Shown here one piece after another: positions 1 to 5,402 of a stretch of 5,444 nucleotides of DNA. This DNA is from Dehalococcoidia bacterium LH_S1 (GTDB lineage Bacteria; Chloroflexota; Dehalococcoidia; SZUA-161; SpSt-899). Every line of letters starts with the position of its first letter. The first letter of the stretch is position 1. The stretch is from assembly GCA_023660035.1 (NCBI GenBank), contig JAGXOF010000066.1, positions 1-5,444 on the forward strand, given 5' to 3'. The translations under genes were made by a program, and so were the position numbers. Under the pieces are notes generated by a model. It did not search any database. It was given only the letters and a program-made list of their open reading frames with translations, and was not told where the DNA came from.

Positions 1-74
1 TTAGTATTATTACTAACCATACCATGAGTGTTACCTATGTATCTCAGCCTCCGCACCCCAGAACCGCATTCCAC

Positions 75-104
75 TTGACAGCATGTATCGCCGCCCGCTA
101 TAAT
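75..104 (+). promoter_or_regulatory. Sigma-70-type promoter for rpsU-yqeY
   Basis: A perfect -35 hexamer TTGACA lies at 75-80 and a perfect -10 hexamer TATAAT at 99-104, separated by 18 bp. Transcription would begin near 111, giving a leader of about 32 nt before the rpsU start. Both hexamers match the consensus exactly, so strong constitutive expression is expected, as suits a ribosomal protein gene. Bases 1-74 to the left hold no feature I can support. Confidence 0.85.
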
Positions 105-142
105 TCTGAACTTGGAACTTTTGTAAAGGGGGGATATATCGA

Positions 143-331
143 TTGAGTGAGGTGATTATAGATCATAACGAATCAATAGAAAGCGCACTGAGGCGATTCA
201 ATAAGAAAGTACAGCAAGATGGCGTGCTCGCTGAGTACAGGCGGCGTTCATATTACGAGAAGCCTACCACAAAACGCAAGAGGAAGAGAGCAACCAAGCT
301 GCGCAAGAGCATAAAGAACTCAACGAAATAA
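143..331 (+). CDS. rpsU: 30S ribosomal protein S21
   Basis: Encodes small-subunit ribosomal protein S21, a short, very basic protein of the 30S subunit involved in translation initiation. At 62 residues it is close to the usual family length (about 57-70). Visible family features are the N-terminal acidic stretch, ALRRFNKKV near residues 15-23, GVLAEYRRRSYYEKP near 27-41, and a lysine/arginine-rich C-terminal tail. The start is a TTG at 143, supported by the purine-rich ribosome-binding site AAAGGGGGG at 125-133, nine bases upstream, and by the family N-terminus. A consensus promoter lies directly upstream. The TAA stop is followed 18 bases later by the start of the yqeY-type gene, and the rpsU-yqeY pair is a conserved operon in many bacteria. 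Confidence 0.95.
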   Translation: MSEVIIDHNESIESALRRFNKKVQQDGVLAEYRRRSYYEKPTTKRKRKRATKLRKSIKNSTK

Positions 332-349
332 TAAAAGAGGGCTCACAAA

Positions 350-799
350 TTGGCATTGCAGGAAAGGATCATGGCCGATCTCAAGGAGGCCATGAAGTCT
401 GGGGATAAAGGGCGTGTAGCAGTGATCCGCATGGCCAGAGCTGCCATCAAGAACGCAGAGATCGCCAAAGGGCGTGACCTGGATAACTCGGAAGTGGTCG
501 ATGCCTTATCCAAAGAGGTAAAACAACGTAACGAAAGCATAGACGAACTCAAGAAGGCTAACCGGCCTGAGTTATTGGAAAAGGAAGAAAAGGCACTTTC
601 CATTCTTAAAGACTATCTGCCAGAACAGATGTCCGATGAGGAAATTGCAGAGGCAGCCCGTAAGGTTATCGATGAGGTGGGCGCAACAACTCCTCGTGAG
701 AAAGGCAAGGTAATGTCAGAACTAATGCCCGATCTCAAGGGCAAAGCCGACGGGCGCCTGATAAGCGAAGTTATAGATAGACTCTTGAGTGAAGCCTGA
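350..799 (+). CDS. yqeY: GatB/YqeY domain protein
   Basis: A 149-residue cytoplasmic protein of the YqeY family, resembling the tail domain of the GatB subunit of the tRNA-dependent amidotransferase. The precise role of stand-alone YqeY is not established; tRNA interaction is inferred from the GatB relationship. Family features: N-terminal LKEAMKSGDKGRVAVIRM (about residues 11-28), KEVKQRNESI (55-64), the hinge motif ILKDYLPEQMSDEEI (85-99), and the C-terminal signature GKVMSELMPDLKGKADG (119-135). Length matches full-length family members. The start is the TTG at 350, with AAAGAGG at 334-340 at good spacing; a second TTG at 356 is less well placed. It probably shares the rpsU transcript. A terminator-like hairpin follows 41 bases after the stop. 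Beyond its TGA the frame stays open for 28 more codons, to 886. Confidence 0.93.
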   Translation: MALQERIMADLKEAMKSGDKGRVAVIRMARAAIKNAEIAKGRDLDNSEVVDALSKEVKQRNESIDELKKANRPELLEKEEKALSILKDYLPEQMSDEEIAEAARKVIDEVGATTPREKGKVMSELMPDLKGKADGRLISEVIDRLLSEA

Positions 800-808
800 G
801 CAAGGTCA

Positions 809-886
809 ATGAAAAGAACAATGACACTCAGCAAACACGAGGGTGCAAGCGGAATGGCTTGTCCCTTTTTAGGTACCAGCCAATGA
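809..886 (+). other. Possible 25-codon leader ORF overlapping the purQ start
   Basis: An ATG at 809 opens a 25-codon frame ending in TGA at 884-886, which overlaps the preferred purQ ATG (883-885) as ATGA. It is in frame with yqeY and begins nine bases after the yqeY stop. AAGGT at 802-806 is a weak ribosome site set too close to the ATG. The last third of the ORF covers the terminator-like hairpin, so translation through it could hinder hairpin folding and couple into purQ. The peptide has no recognisable family. It may be chance, since ATGA overlaps arise easily. Confidence 0.25.
841..870 (+). terminator. Intrinsic terminator-like hairpin between yqeY and purQ
   Basis: CAAGC (846-850) pairs with GCTTG (857-861) around the loop GGAATG. 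A G-T wobble and a one-base bulge continue the stem to GGG (841-843) against CCC (863-865), followed at once by TTTTT (866-870). This is the shape of a Rho-independent terminator for the rpsU-yqeY transcript. Unusually, the U-tract ends only 12 bases before the likely purQ ATG and I see no clear promoter after it, so it may be partial or regulated, acting as an attenuator for purQ. Confidence 0.6.
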
Positions 887-1563
887 GATTCGGCATCATC
901 GTTTTCCCCGGGACCTGGGCGGAGAGAGATTTTCATCATGCGCTGACCGATGTTCTTGGTCACGAGGCTGAATATGTTTGGCACAAGAATACGGACCTCT
1001 CAGGTTACGATGCCATAATCCTTCCCGGAGGATTTTCCTATGGAGATTACCTCCGCGTCGGCGCTATCGCTCGCTTCTCTCCGGTAATGAAATCGGTAGA
1101 AAAATTCGCTGCCGACGGGGGGCTGGTTTTCGGCAGTTGCAACGGATTCCAGATACTGTGTGAGGCAAGGATATTGCCGGGGGCAGTGCTGCGCAGTGTC
1201 CATCTCAAATACATGTGTCAATGGACCCACTTGCGGGTAGAGAATACTATGTCGCCTTTCGCGACGAGTTGCCAAAAGGGACAGGTGCTTCAAATCCCCA
1301 TATCACACTACGAGGGACGATATTACGCAGATGAAGCAACTCTAGCGAACATTGAAGCCAACGGTCAAGTGCTACTGCGCTATTCCAGTCCCTCAGGAGA
1401 AATCGCACAGGAATCCAACCCAAACGGCTCGCTGAATAACATCGCAGGGATAACCAATAAAGCTGGCAACGTGGTGGGGATGATGCCACACCCGGAGCGT
1501 TGTTGTGAGCCTATTCTAGGCGGCATAGACGGAAGGATATTCTTCGAATCTATCGCGGCTTAA
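883..1563 (+). CDS. purQ: Phosphoribosylformylglycinamidine synthase, glutaminase subunit PurQ
   Basis: Class I glutamine amidotransferase subunit of FGAM synthase (EC 6.3.5.3). It hydrolyses glutamine and passes ammonia to PurL, normally in a complex with PurS, at the fourth step of purine synthesis. At 226 residues it matches stand-alone bacterial PurQ. Visible features: N-terminal FGIIVFPGT; LPGGFSYGDYLRVGAIARF (47-65); nucleophile elbow GSCNGFQ with catalytic Cys86; and C-terminal MMPHPER with His203 and Glu205. All three catalytic-triad residues are present. The ATG at 883 is preferred because it gives the family N-terminus; an in-frame TTG at 859 falls inside the upstream hairpin. The ribosome site is weak (AGG at 871-873, nine bases upstream). 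No purL or purS is in the window, so the partners must be encoded elsewhere. metK lies convergently nine bases past the stop. Confidence 0.95.
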   Translation: MRFGIIVFPGTWAERDFHHALTDVLGHEAEYVWHKNTDLSGYDAIILPGGFSYGDYLRVGAIARFSPVMKSVEKFAADGGLVFGSCNGFQILCEARILPGAVLRSVHLKYMCQWTHLRVENTMSPFATSCQKGQVLQIPISHYEGRYYADEATLANIEANGQVLLRYSSPSGEIAQESNPNGSLNNIAGITNKAGNVVGMMPHPERCCEPILGGIDGRIFFESIAA

Positions 1564-1580
1564 AAGCCTTTCCTAAAGGC
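1562..1580. terminator. Short shared terminator hairpin between convergent purQ and metK
   Basis: GCCTTT (1566-1571) pairs perfectly with AAAGGC (1575-1580) around the loop CCT. On the minus strand the stem is followed by TTTT (complement of 1562-1565), the form expected of a terminator for metK. On the plus strand the downstream run is less regular (CCGCTTCCTTTTT), so termination of purQ would be weaker. The hairpin overlaps the metK stop codon and lies two bases after the purQ stop. The stem is only six base pairs. Confidence 0.5.
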
Positions 1581-2784
1581 CCGCTTCCTTTTTCAGAATC
1601 TCCACTTTATCAAGCCTTTCCCAAGGAGCATCTATATCATCACGGCCAAAGTGCCCATAAGCCGCAGTTGCCTTGTAGATAGGCCGACGGAGTTGGAGTG
1701 TCTCGATAATAGCTCCAGGACGAAAATCGAAATACTTGTGAATCGAGTCGTGGATTAAGCCCTCGTCTACATGGGCTGTCCCGAATGTCTCCGCACAAAC
1801 AGACAGCGGACGAGCCACACCGATAGAGTATGCCACCTGAAGTTCAAGCCTGTCGGCAAGTCCCGCAGCCACCAGGTTTTTGGCAACATAGCGAGCCATG
1901 TAGGCTGCCGAGCGATCCACTTTCGTAGGGTCCTTACCAGAGAAGCTGCCACCTCCATGTCTTGCCAGGCTGCCATAGGTATCCACCAATATCTTCCGCC
2001 CTGTCAGTCCGGTGTCACCCATTGGTCCGCCCACAATGAATCTCCCCGTTGCATTTATGAGATACCTCGTATCATCGCCCAAAAGCGAACTCGGAACTAC
2101 GGGCCTTATAACCTTTTCGATTATATCCTCTTCAATGACTTTGCTGGCTGTTACCCTGTCATGCTGGGCAGCGATAACAACCGTCTTGACCTGCTTGGGA
2201 ACACCATATTCATATTCGATCGTGACCTGTGACTTGCCATCAGGCCTGAGATAGGGAAGTGTTTTCTCCTTTCTCACTTTGGTTAGCTGTTTGGTAAGTT
2301 TATGTGCGAGAGAAATCGGCAACGGCATAAATTCAGGGGTCTCATTGCAAGCGAATCCGACCATCATGCCTTGGTCACCGGCACCGAGTGTTTCCTTTTC
2401 ATCGAACTCACCTGAGCCCTCTCTGGATTCCCTTGACTTATCAACGCCGAGAGCTATATCAGGTGACTGTTCCTTTATAGAGGTTACCACTCCACATGTC
2501 TCACAGTCGAAGCCATACTTGGCGCGCGTATAACCGATATCACGGATCGTTTTGCGGACCACCTGTGGTATATCCACGTAGCACTCAGTAGTGAGTTCAC
2601 CCATTACCACAACCGTGCCTGTGGTAGCCATAGCCTCAACGGCAACTCTAGCATGCGGATCAAGTGTGAGGATTTCATCCAGGATGGCATCGGCTATCAT
2701 ATCGCAAAGTTTATCGGGGTGTCCTTCAGTAACGGACTCAGAGGTTATCATTGTCGATGCCGAATTCATAAACGTCAGGGGCAT
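1573..2784 (-). CDS. metK: S-adenosylmethionine synthetase (methionine adenosyltransferase)
   Basis: Makes S-adenosylmethionine from methionine and ATP in the cytoplasm (EC 2.5.1.6); the family acts as a homotetramer or homodimer. At 403 residues it is slightly longer than E. coli MetK, with an N-terminal extension. Recognised motifs: VTEGHPDKLCD (18-28, with His22, Asp24 and Lys25), signature 1 GAGDQG (134-139), RPDGKSQVT (180-188), GDTGLTGRKILVDTYG (256-271), and signature 2 GGGSFSGKDPTKVDRSA (277-293). Residues matching E. coli Asp118, Lys165, Asp238, Arg244, Lys245, Lys265 and Asp271 are all kept, at a constant offset of 19. The start at 2784 is fixed by GGGAGGAG (2792-2799), seven bases upstream; the in-frame ATG codons at residues 6 and 12 lack such a site. 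It has its own consensus promoter and a leader of about 95 nt. The stop is TAG. Confidence 0.98.
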   Translation of the reverse strand: MPLTFMNSASTMITSESVTEGHPDKLCDMIADAILDEILTLDPHARVAVEAMATTGTVVVMGELTTECYVDIPQVVRKTIRDIGYTRAKYGFDCETCGVVTSIKEQSPDIALGVDKSRESREGSGEFDEKETLGAGDQGMMVGFACNETPEFMPLPISLAHKLTKQLTKVRKEKTLPYLRPDGKSQVTIEYEYGVPKQVKTVVIAAQHDRVTASKVIEEDIIEKVIRPVVPSSLLGDDTRYLINATGRFIVGGPMGDTGLTGRKILVDTYGSLARHGGGSFSGKDPTKVDRSAAYMARYVAKNLVAAGLADRLELQVAYSIGVARPLSVCAETFGTAHVDEGLIHDSIHKYFDFRPGAIIETLQLRRPIYKATAAYGHFGRDDIDAPWERLDKVEILKKEAGL

Positions 2785-2880
2785 GCTTTAACTCCTCCCT
2801 TTTAGTAGATATATTTGAACCGATTGGGAACATGGTACGGGCTGTGTCCATGACACCTCACATCTCCTGCTACATGCCCA
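2785..2880 (-). promoter_or_regulatory. Structured 5' leader of metK
   Basis: From the predicted start site near 2879 to the ATG is about 95 nt, longer than a plain leader needs. On the transcript, GGGC (2879-2876) can pair with GCCC (2842-2839). Inside it, GTGTC (2856-2852) pairs with GACAC (2848-2844) across the three-base loop ATG. Further down, TTCCC (2830-2826) could pair with GGGAG (2799-2795) of the Shine-Dalgarno site. metK genes are commonly controlled by SAM-sensing leaders, but I could not match this one to any SAM riboswitch consensus I know. A regulatory role is inferred from length and pairing only. Confidence 0.35.
2792..2799 (-). promoter_or_regulatory. Ribosome-binding site of metK
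   Basis: The minus strand reads GGGAGGAG here, seven bases before the ATG at 2784. It is a strong Shine-Dalgarno match and settles the choice of this start over the ATG codons at residues 6 and 12. Confidence 0.85.
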
Positions 2881-2885
2881 AACGC

Positions 2886-2914
2886 ATAATACTTTTACCT
2901 GGGCCAATTGTCAA
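2886..2914 (-). promoter_or_regulatory. Sigma-70-type promoter for metK
   Basis: On the minus strand the -35 hexamer TTGACA (2914-2909) is perfect and the -10 hexamer TATTAT (2891-2886) has one mismatch from TATAAT; the spacer is the ideal 17 bp. Transcription would start near 2879. It gives metK a transcript independent of the slipin/nfeD genes upstream. A 14-base dyad lies six bases upstream of the -35 element. Confidence 0.8.
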
Positions 2915-2919
2915 ATGAT

Positions 2920-2933
2920 GAGTTCGATAACTC
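2920..2933. repeat. Small dyad upstream of the metK -35 element
   Basis: GAGTTCGATAACTC consists of GAGTT and its complement AACTC around CGAT. Its centre is near -47 from the predicted metK start site, a common position for a regulator-binding operator. The same half-sites recur upstream of the slipin gene (3829-3833, 3859-3863, 3874-3878) with different spacing. A binding role is only a possibility. Confidence 0.25.
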
Positions 2934-2944
2934 CAGATACGAGG

Positions 2945-2987
2945 AACCGATAGCACCGCCCGCCCGAGGGGGGCGGTGATATCGGTT
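2945..2987. terminator. Large GC-rich palindrome after the slipin gene, possible terminator
   Basis: AACCGATA (2945-2952) pairs with TATCGGTT (2980-2987). One G/A mismatch then interrupts before CACCGCCC (2954-2961) pairs with GGGCGGTG (2971-2978), closing a nine-base loop. Sixteen of 17 stem positions pair. It begins 19 bases after the slipin stop and ends before the metK promoter, a natural place for a terminator separating the two units. Neither strand has a proper T-run after it, so it may instead be a transcript-stabilising hairpin or a dispersed palindromic repeat. Only one copy is in the window. Confidence 0.5.
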
Positions 2988-3006
2988 TACACCCTCTACT
3001 TGGTCC

Positions 3007-3777
3007 CTACTCTCTTTGTTTGTCCACTTTGGCTTTATCAATGAACGGGGTAAGCAAATCCACCGGCAAGGGGAAAACGACAGTGCTGGAGTTTTCCTCA
3101 GAGATATCACTTAGTGTTTGGAGATAGCGAAGCTGGAGAGCCATCGGCTGGTGTGACATCATTTCCGCCGCGTCAACCAGTCGCCGGGCTGCCTGGTATT
3201 CGCCGTCAGCATGGATGACCTTGCCTCTCCTCGCTCGCTCGGCTTCAGCCTGTGCTGCCATCGAGCGCTTGAGGTTCTCGGCAAGCTGAACATCCTTGAT
3301 CTCCACCGCGGTTACCTTGACACCCCATGGGTCGGTAGCCTCGTCGATGATGCTTCGTATCTTTTCATTAAGCTTGTCCCTCTCCGCGAGCAACTCATCT
3401 AGATCATGCTGGCCCAGGACACTGCGCAGAGTGGTCTGAGCCATCTGGAAAGTCGTCTTCCTGAAATCGAATACCTCTATAACGGCACGCTCGGCATTCA
3501 TCACCCGTAGAAACACCACTGCATTAACGCTGGCGGTCACATTATCCTTGGTTATGACCTCCTGAGAGGGTACATCTACAGTAATTACCCGTATGTCTAT
3601 CTTGTTCATTCTGTCGATGAATGGGATAATCAGCCGGATACCCGGTTTTCTGGTACCTGCAAATCTCCCAAGGCGAAACACCACACCTAATTCATACTGC
3701 TGTACAATCTTAACCGCCGCAGTTAGCACTATAAGGGCAGCTATTGCTACTATGACACCAATTACGATACCATTCAT
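3007..3777 (-). CDS. Slipin (stomatin/prohibitin-like SPFH membrane protein)
   Basis: A 256-residue membrane-anchored SPFH (band 7) protein. One N-terminal hydrophobic segment (about residues 3-24) would anchor it, followed by the SPFH domain: LGVVFRLGRF (30-39), KPGIRLIIPFID (44-55), QEVITKDNV (72-80), LRSVLGQHDLDELLAERDKL (117-136) and DPWGVKV (149-155). A helical stretch follows, EIKDVQLAENLKRSMAAQAE (159-178), and then AERARRGKVIHADGE, probably coiled-coil and used in oligomerisation. The tail carries the conserved STVVFPLPVDLL (231-242). The start at 3777 has an excellent ribosome site, AAGGAGGT (3784-3791), six bases upstream. It lies 125 bases downstream of nfeD on the same strand, the classical nfeD-slipin pair; in Pyrococcus the NfeD protease PH1510 cleaves the C-terminal hydrophobic region of stomatin PH1511. 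A role in organising membrane microdomains is inferred from the family. The stop is TAG. Confidence 0.93.
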   Translation of the reverse strand: MNGIVIGVIVAIAALIVLTAAVKIVQQYELGVVFRLGRFAGTRKPGIRLIIPFIDRMNKIDIRVITVDVPSQEVITKDNVTASVNAVVFLRVMNAERAVIEVFDFRKTTFQMAQTTLRSVLGQHDLDELLAERDKLNEKIRSIIDEATDPWGVKVTAVEIKDVQLAENLKRSMAAQAEAERARRGKVIHADGEYQAARRLVDAAEMMSHQPMALQLRYLQTLSDISEENSSTVVFPLPVDLLTPFIDKAKVDKQRE

Positions 3778-3783
3778 TTATCT

Positions 3784-3791
3784 ACCTCCTT
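3784..3791 (-). promoter_or_regulatory. Ribosome-binding site of the slipin gene
   Basis: The minus strand reads AAGGAGGT six bases before the ATG at 3777, close to a perfect Shine-Dalgarno site. It suggests efficient translation independent of nfeD, whose stop is 125 bases upstream. I found no convincing promoter in that 125-base gap, so cotranscription with nfeD is likely. Confidence 0.8.
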
Positions 3792-3902
3792 GTTTATTTT
3801 TTAAGCAGCCAGCAATTCTATGGTTTTTGAGTTCCCTACTACGCTGCCAGATTCCTTTGAGTTAAAGTTAAAGAACTCATTAATCCAGTATTATCTGACA
3901 GC

Positions 3903-5273
3903 TCATTCCCCCTTTTTGCTTACTTTAAGTTTCAGGCCATCCACTTCCTTTACTATCACCTCCTCTCCAGGCTCAGCCTGTCCTTCATCAAGAATCGCTT
4001 GCCAAAGCTCGCCATGTATAAAAACAATTCCCTTAGGATCAAGCGTTGTTCGGACCTCCGCTGTCATGCCTGTAAGTCCATCCGCGCCTGTCGGTTGCTT
4101 GCCCCTTTGTGTGCGCACCACTGCCTGAATAGCGAAAACAAAGAACGCAACCACTCCTATAACGACGACGGCAATAACCCACCAGTCTACATTCAAACTA
4201 AAGGCGGATGGGCCCCCGGAGAACAGTATCAAGGCTCCTGCAATCATGGATACAATACCTCCAGCTGTAAGAATCCCAAAGGTGGTCGTAAACACCTCAG
4301 CTATGAACAGAGCGAAGGCGAGAAATACCAACAAAATACCTGCCCAATAGGCGTTTAATATTGAGAGAGAATAAAAGCCCATAAGGAGACTTAGAGCCCC
4401 TGTGATACCAGGAACAAAAGTGCCCGGGCTGGAAAGCTCAAATATTATCCCCAGTGAGCCGATGCTCAACAGGATATAGGCTATATTGGGATTGCTTATG
4501 GCAAGGAGGAATCTCTCGATGAAGTTCATATCATTAGCGTTTTTGTGATAGCCTTCAGTATTGATGGTGATCTCCTCCCCCCCTACCTCCACTTGCACAC
4601 CGTCGATTTTGCCTATCAGTGAATCAAGGTCCTTAGCATAGAGCTCCACAAGAGGCGGATCAAGATATCCTTTCTCTGTTTCCAAAACCTCCTTATGCGC
4701 ATCCGTAAGGGGCTCAATCCCCAATGCCTCCTTGCCGGTGAAAGAGAGCGCCTCCGCGACCGTGGCCACTGCTGCCTCCTGATTACGCCCACGCATGTTC
4801 GCGAGGCCCCGAATATGAGCAGCGGTATCCTCTGTGATCTTCTTTTGATAAGTCTCCGGAAGCTCCTCACCCTCCCCAGACACAGGGGTGGCAGCACCTA
4901 TCCGGCTTCCCGGAGACATGGCAGCAACATGTGAGGCCATCGTAATGAAAGTGCCTGCCGAACCGGCCCACCGGTTCACGTACACGACCACCGGGACCCT
5001 GGCTTCCAGAATTCGGTCCACAATATTCTCTGTCGTGTCCAGCAGCCCCCCAGGAGTATTCAGATCGATCACCACCGCTGCAGCATTCTCTTCCTCAGCC
5101 TTGGTGATACCGCGATCTATGTAGTCCTGCATAACCGGAACAATAGTCCCGTCAACGCGGAGAACATGAATCTCAGAAGAGGCATTCCTTTCTCCAATGG
5201 CTGCCCCGACTAGTAGAGAAAACAAGCCTAGAATAAACGGGATGACTAATAGAATGCGTATAAACCTAGTCAT
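3903..5273 (-). CDS. nfeD: NfeD-family membrane serine protease (long form, ClpP-like domain plus OB domain)
   Basis: A 456-residue long-form NfeD protein. Order of parts: signal or anchor segment (about 5-26); ClpP-class protease domain (about 35-225); roughly five membrane segments (about 264-281, 284-304, 309-328, 332-352, 364-388); and a C-terminal NfeD OB-fold (about 395-456, with GLTGMTAEVRTTLDPKG and GEEVIVKEVDGLKLKV). The protease domain keeps DLNTPGG (70-76), the nucleophile in WAGSAGTF (Ser105), ASHVAAMSPG (113-122) and the general-base lysine in KKITEDTAAH (Lys145), matching the Ser97/Lys138 dyad of Pyrococcus PH1510, so it should be active. About 20 extra residues sit near 185-212 compared with PH1510. 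The start is set by an in-frame TAA six bases upstream of the ATG. The ribosome site is poor. The slipin gene downstream probably encodes its substrate or partner. The stop is TGA. Confidence 0.93.
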   Translation of the reverse strand: MTRFIRILLVIPFILGLFSLLVGAAIGERNASSEIHVLRVDGTIVPVMQDYIDRGITKAEEENAAAVVIDLNTPGGLLDTTENIVDRILEARVPVVVYVNRWAGSAGTFITMASHVAAMSPGSRIGAATPVSGEGEELPETYQKKITEDTAAHIRGLANMRGRNQEAAVATVAEALSFTGKEALGIEPLTDAHKEVLETEKGYLDPPLVELYAKDLDSLIGKIDGVQVEVGGEEITINTEGYHKNANDMNFIERFLLAISNPNIAYILLSIGSLGIIFELSSPGTFVPGITGALSLLMGFYSLSILNAYWAGILLVFLAFALFIAEVFTTTFGILTAGGIVSMIAGALILFSGGPSAFSLNVDWWVIAVVVIGVVAFFVFAIQAVVRTQRGKQPTGADGLTGMTAEVRTTLDPKGIVFIHGELWQAILDEGQAEPGEEVIVKEVDGLKLKVSKKGE

Positions 5274-5294
5274 TAGTTAGATTCTTACCAACAT

Positions 5295-5313
5295 ATAATA
5301 CCACATTTTAGCA
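5295..5313 (-). promoter_or_regulatory. Possible extended -10 promoter(s) for nfeD
   Basis: The AT-rich stretch upstream of nfeD has two overlapping extended -10 elements on the minus strand: TGC-TAAAAT (5313-5305) and TGG-TATTAT (5303-5295). Start sites near 5298 or 5288 would give leaders of only about 14-25 nt. No good -35 hexamer is placed for either; TTGTAT is a weak candidate with a 19-base spacer. AT-rich sequence produces such matches by chance. Confidence 0.35.
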
Positions 5314-5345
5314 TATATAATACAATACTGTGAGGGTAGGCTGCG

Positions 5346-5402
5346 TCCACAATGTAAAGAGAATCGAACAGTCGCTATCACTTTATTCTCTTGTGGATAG
5401 CG
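5346..5402. repeat. Nested overlapping inverted repeats near the right edge
   Basis: TCCACA (5346-5351) pairs with TGTGGA (5392-5397) and AGAGAAT (5358-5364) with ATTCTCT (5385-5391), giving a 13-bp stem interrupted by a six-base bulge (5352-5357). A second pair, CGCTATC (5373-5379) with GATAGCG (5396-5402), shares bases with the first, so the two structures exclude each other. No T-run follows on either strand, so this is not a standard terminator. Together with 5403-5444, where I see no gene start or RNA, it fills the 171-base stretch upstream of nfeD. Confidence 0.4.

Noticed and set aside
24..146. A 40-codon plus-strand ORF ending in TGA that overlaps the rpsU TTG start.
   Set aside because: It has no ribosome site, its peptide is not recognisable, and it runs straight through a perfect -35/-10 promoter. 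Chance is more likely.
859..882. An upstream in-frame TTG as an alternative purQ start, adding eight residues.
   Set aside because: It sits inside the terminator-like hairpin, its nearest purine-rich site is about 15 bases away, and family members begin at the M-x-F-G position given by the ATG at 883.
797..886. Reading the yqeY TGA as a recoded sense codon that would extend YqeY by 28 residues.
   Set aside because: YqeY is already full length for its family at 149 residues, nfeD also ends normally in TGA, and nothing else suggests a changed code.
1771..2232. A 153-codon plus-strand ORF opposite metK.
   Set aside because: It is an antisense shadow of a fully conserved metK coding region, with no recognisable protein and no promoter or ribosome site seen.
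2785..2830. Resemblance of the end of the metK leader (CTACTAAAAGGG) to the 3' part of SAM-II riboswitches.
   Set aside because: The match is a short A-rich string. I could not find the 5' stem and loop that SAM-II needs, so I do not call a SAM-II element.
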